A stretch of 7,157 nucleotides of DNA, taken from positions 1 through 7,157 of the forward strand of contig JALSGY010000003.1 of NCBI GenBank assembly GCA_026982515.1, in the 5' to 3' direction. Within the stretch, counting starts at the first letter, position 1. Each line of letters starts with the position of its first letter. Below the pieces are notes generated by a model. The model was not told where the DNA came from, did not search any database, and worked only from the letters and a program-made list of their open reading frames with translations. The translations under genes were made by a program, and so were the position numbers. The DNA is from Paracoccaceae bacterium (GTDB lineage: Bacteria; Pseudomonadota; Alphaproteobacteria; Rhodobacterales; Rhodobacteraceae). Shown here piece by piece: positions 5,251-7,157 of this stretch.

Positions 5251-6335
5251 TATCGGTAAAGCAGTGACCGGCCGTTTGCGAAAAGGTGTACCTTGGCCGG
5301 ATCGGCGCTCAGCCGCACCGTCTGACCGCGCAGGCCGGAGCGGATGCCGGGCAGCTTGGCGATCACCGCGATCTCGCCGTCCGGGGCGAGGAAATGCAGC
5401 TGCGTCACCTCGCCAAGCGCCTCGATCATGTCCACCTCGCCCACATGAACGGCCGGGCCGTCGGTCAGGGTCAGGTCTTCGGGGCGGATGCCCACGTTCA
5501 CCTTCATGCCCCTGTCGCCCTCCCCGGTGGGCACGCCGGAAACCGCCGTGCCGCCGTTTTCCAGCCGCACGGTGGTGGTGGGGCCGGTCTCGACGATCTC
5601 GCCGGCAAACAGATTCATGGCCGGCGATCCTATGAAGCGCGCCACGAATTCGTTGCGGGGTCGCTCGTAGAGTTCCAGCGGCGGGCCCACCTGGGCGATC
5701 CCCTTGTCGGCCAGCACCACGATGCGCGAGGCGAGCGTCATCGCCTCGACCTGGTCATGGGTGACATAGACCATCGTGCTGCCGGGCATGCTCTCCTTGA
5801 GTTGGGCGATCTCGATCCGGGTTGCCACCCGCAGCGCCGCGTCGAGGTTGGAAAGCGGCTCGTCGAACAGATAGACCTTCGGGTCGCGCACGATCGAGCG
5901 CCCGATCGCCACCCGCTGGCGCTGGCCGCCCGAAAGCTCCTTGGGCAGGCGGTCGAGATAGGGGGTGAGCTGGAGGATCTCGGCCGCCCGGTTCACCGCC
6001 GCCTCGATCTCGGCCCTGGACTTGCGGGCGATCTTCAGGGCGAAGCTCATGTTGTCGCGCACCGTCATGTGCGGATAGAGCGCATAGGACTGGAACACCA
6101 TGGCGATCCCGCGCTGGGCGGGGGGAACATCGTTGACCACCTGCCCGTCGATCTCCAGCGTGCCGGCGGTGATCTTCTCCAGCCCCGCGATCATCCGCAG
6201 GAGCGTGGACTTGCCGCAGCCCGAAGGCCCGACGAACACCACCAGCTCCCCGGTGGCGATGTCGAGGTTGATGTCCTTCAGCACCTCCACCGTGCCATAG
6301 CTCTTGCCGACGTCCTTCAGCTTCAGTTCGGCCAT
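5250..6335 (-). CDS. aglK: Alpha-glucoside ABC transporter ATP-binding protein (AglK; MalK/UgpC type)
   Basis: Cytoplasmic ATPase that powers a carbohydrate ABC importer, here probably for alpha-glucosides such as sucrose, maltose or trehalose. It has 361 residues, normal for MalK-type subunits. Motifs in order: Walker A GPSGCGKST (36-44), Q-loop Gln82 in VFQSYALYPHMTV, ABC signature LSGGQRQR (134-141), Walker B VYLFDEP (154-160) with Glu159, D-loop SNLDA, and H-loop His193 in YVTHDQVEAMT. The C-terminal part (from about 238) is the regulatory OB/TOBE domain, with FIGSPAMNLF at its start and GIRPEDL (282-288). The stretch ALRVATRIEIAQLKESMP resembles AglK as I recall it. The reading frame extends 29 codons further upstream, but the ATG at 6335 is chosen because it starts MAELKLKDVGKSYG, the family start, with GGGAG (6348-6344) 8 bases before it. 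The stop of the alpha-glucosidase gene lies 13 bases upstream, so they are cotranscribed. The agl assignment rests on that neighbour; other MalK-like ATPases are similar. Confidence 0.9.
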   Translation of the reverse strand: MAELKLKDVGKSYGTVEVLKDINLDIATGELVVFVGPSGCGKSTLLRMIAGLEKITAGTLEIDGQVVNDVPPAQRGIAMVFQSYALYPHMTVRDNMSFALKIARKSRAEIEAAVNRAAEILQLTPYLDRLPKELSGGQRQRVAIGRSIVRDPKVYLFDEPLSNLDAALRVATRIEIAQLKESMPGSTMVYVTHDQVEAMTLASRIVVLADKGIAQVGPPLELYERPRNEFVARFIGSPAMNLFAGEIVETGPTTTVRLENGGTAVSGVPTGEGDRGMKVNVGIRPEDLTLTDGPAVHVGEVDMIEALGEVTQLHFLAPDGEIAVIAKLPGIRSGLRGQTVRLSADPAKVHLFANGRSLLYR

Positions 6336-6348
6336 TGCGAAAGCTCCC

Positions 6349-7157
6349 TCATCCGCGCCCGATGTCCCGCGCCAGGCAGGCCTGCCACGGCCCCAGCCGC
6401 ACGATACCGTCCGCGCCCGCATGGGCGCTGTTCAGCTCGGCCCCGATCTGCACCCACCGCCCGGCCGGCATGGCGGTTTCGGCCGGCTCCTCGCCGAGGT
6501 TGAAAGCACAGAAGATGCGCTCCTCGCGGTGTTCGCGAAGGAACCGCAGCACCGGCCCTTCGGCCGCCATCTGCGAAAGCGCGCCGCTGCGCAGCGCGGG
6601 GTGGGCATGGCGGAAGCTGATCGCCCGGCGGTAGTGATGCAGAAGCGAGGCCGGGTCGGCCTCGGCGGCGGCGACCGAGCGGGACAGGTGTTCGGACGCC
6701 ACCGGCAGCCAGGTGCGGCTGGCCTCGGAAAAGCCGCCATTGCGCTGTGTGCCGTCCCAGACCATCGGCGTGCGGCAGCCGTCGCGGCCCTTGAATTCGG
6801 GCCAGAATTCCAGGCCGTAGGGATCCTGCAGGTCGGTGAAGGACAGCTGAGCCTGGGGCAGGCCCAGCTCTTCGCCCTGGTAGATGCAGGCAGAGCCGCG
6901 CAGGCACATCAGCAGCGTGGCGAAGGCGCGCTCGGAAGAGTCGGACAGTTCCCAGCGCGAGACATGGCGTTCCACGTCATGGTTGGAATAGGCCCAGCAG
7001 GCCCAGCCGTCGGCCGCCACCTCCTCGACCCGGGAAAAGACCTCGGCAATCCGGGCCGCGGTGGGCCGGGCGCCGGAAAGAAGCTCGAAGGCATAGCACA
7101 TCTGCATCAGGTCATCACCGGCGGTATACTGGCCGAGGATCTCCAGACCGCGCTGGG
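6349..7157 (-). CDS. aglA: GH13 alpha-glucosidase, C-terminal part (AglA type; runs off right edge)
   Basis: Cytoplasmic glycoside hydrolase of family 13 that releases glucose from the non-reducing end of alpha-glucosides brought in by the Agl transporter. The last 268 residues are present; the frame is open to the right edge with no start. Conserved GH13 region IV is visible as AYSNHDVERH, whose Asp (codon at 6978-6976) is the transition-state stabiliser. Further landmarks are CIYQGEELGLPQ, DPYGLEFWPEFKGRDG, CRTPMVWDG and a late HPALRSG block, followed by a small beta-rich C-terminal domain ending at the stop. The nucleophile Asp and acid Glu (regions II and III) lie outside the window. The order glucosidase then MalK-type ATPase matches agl operons described in rhizobia (aglEFGAK), which supports the name. 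Related enzymes, such as oligo-1,6-glucosidase or trehalose-cleaving GH13 proteins, cannot be excluded from this part alone. Its stop codon TGA is immediately followed by the aglK ribosome binding site. Confidence 0.85.
   Translation of the reverse strand, partial: QRGLEILGQYTAGDDLMQMCYAFELLSGARPTAARIAEVFSRVEEVAADGWACWAYSNHDVERHVSRWELSDSSERAFATLLMCLRGSACIYQGEELGLPQAQLSFTDLQDPYGLEFWPEFKGRDGCRTPMVWDGTQRNGGFSEASRTWLPVASEHLSRSVAAAEADPASLLHHYRRAISFRHAHPALRSGALSQMAAEGPVLRFLREHREERIFCAFNLGEEPAETAMPAGRWVQIGAELNSAHAGADGIVRLGPWQACLARDIGRG

Noticed and set aside
6336..6422. 29-codon upstream extension of aglK
   Set aside because: The extension would run into the aglA coding end, has no family similarity, and the ATG at 6335 has a good ribosome binding site and the standard MalK-like start.
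5286..6503. 405-residue plus-strand open frame opposite aglK
   Set aside because: It is antisense to a textbook ABC ATPase with all motifs in order; its own translation has no domain and extends across the aglK-aglA junction.
1..7157. A CRISPR array, tRNA, insertion sequence, prophage or defence system
   Set aside because: I saw no regularly spaced repeats, cloverleaf, transposase motif or nuclease/helicase gene; the genes present are metabolic and transport genes and leave no gap above 130 bases.

Overview
The window reads as a chromosomal segment of a high-GC alphaproteobacterium, most likely of the Rhodobacteraceae (Roseobacter/Rhodobacter/Paracoccus type). The basis is the strong GC bias at third codon positions, the agl-type alpha-glucoside gene order, and a DctPQM TRAP transporter. 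The family assignment is an inference. Nearly every base is accounted for by eight protein genes, two of them cut by the window edges, plus short intergenic control regions.

Layout, left to right. (1) At 1-110 on the minus strand is the first 36 codons of guaB (IMP dehydrogenase), which runs off the left edge. (2) At 188-1159 and 1161-1949 on the minus strand is a two-gene unit: an HpcH/HpaI-type class II 2-keto acid aldolase followed, after a single-base gap, by a TDT-family (TehA/SLAC1-like) membrane transporter. A hairpin with a U-rich tail closes the unit. (3) At 1950-2076 is a 127-bp AT-richer divergent control region with an imperfect 20-bp palindrome that overlaps -35-like hexamers on both strands. 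(4) At 2077-5200 on the plus strand is a complete tripartite TRAP transporter: dctP (periplasmic binding protein), dctQ (small membrane subunit) and dctM (large membrane subunit). A perfect 26-bp palindrome lies between dctP and dctQ, and dctQ and dctM overlap by 8 bases. (5) At 5201-5250 a hairpin separates the convergent dctM and aglK. (6) At 5250-7157 on the minus strand is the tail of an alpha-glucoside operon: the C-terminal part of an AglA-type GH13 alpha-glucosidase, then the transporter ATPase AglK. The rest of the operon (in known agl operons aglE, aglF and aglG) would lie beyond the right edge.

How the genes may work together. The TRAP operon and the divergent aldolase-TDT unit share one control region, so they plausibly form one catabolic module. 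The TRAP system would import an organic acid (a sugar acid or an aromatic-derived acid is plausible). The aldolase would cleave a 2-keto acid intermediate to pyruvate (or a related keto acid) plus an aldehyde. The TDT protein could move a product or an anion across the membrane. The substrate cannot be read from the sequence, and no regulator gene lies in the window. The agl genes are a separate module that takes up alpha-glucosides by ABC transport and hydrolyses them in the cytoplasm.

I saw no tRNA, rRNA, CRISPR array, insertion sequence, phage gene or defence system. This is ordinary metabolic territory. The points most worth a second look are the shared palindrome, the palindrome between dctP and dctQ, and the pairing of a TDT transporter with a keto-acid aldolase.
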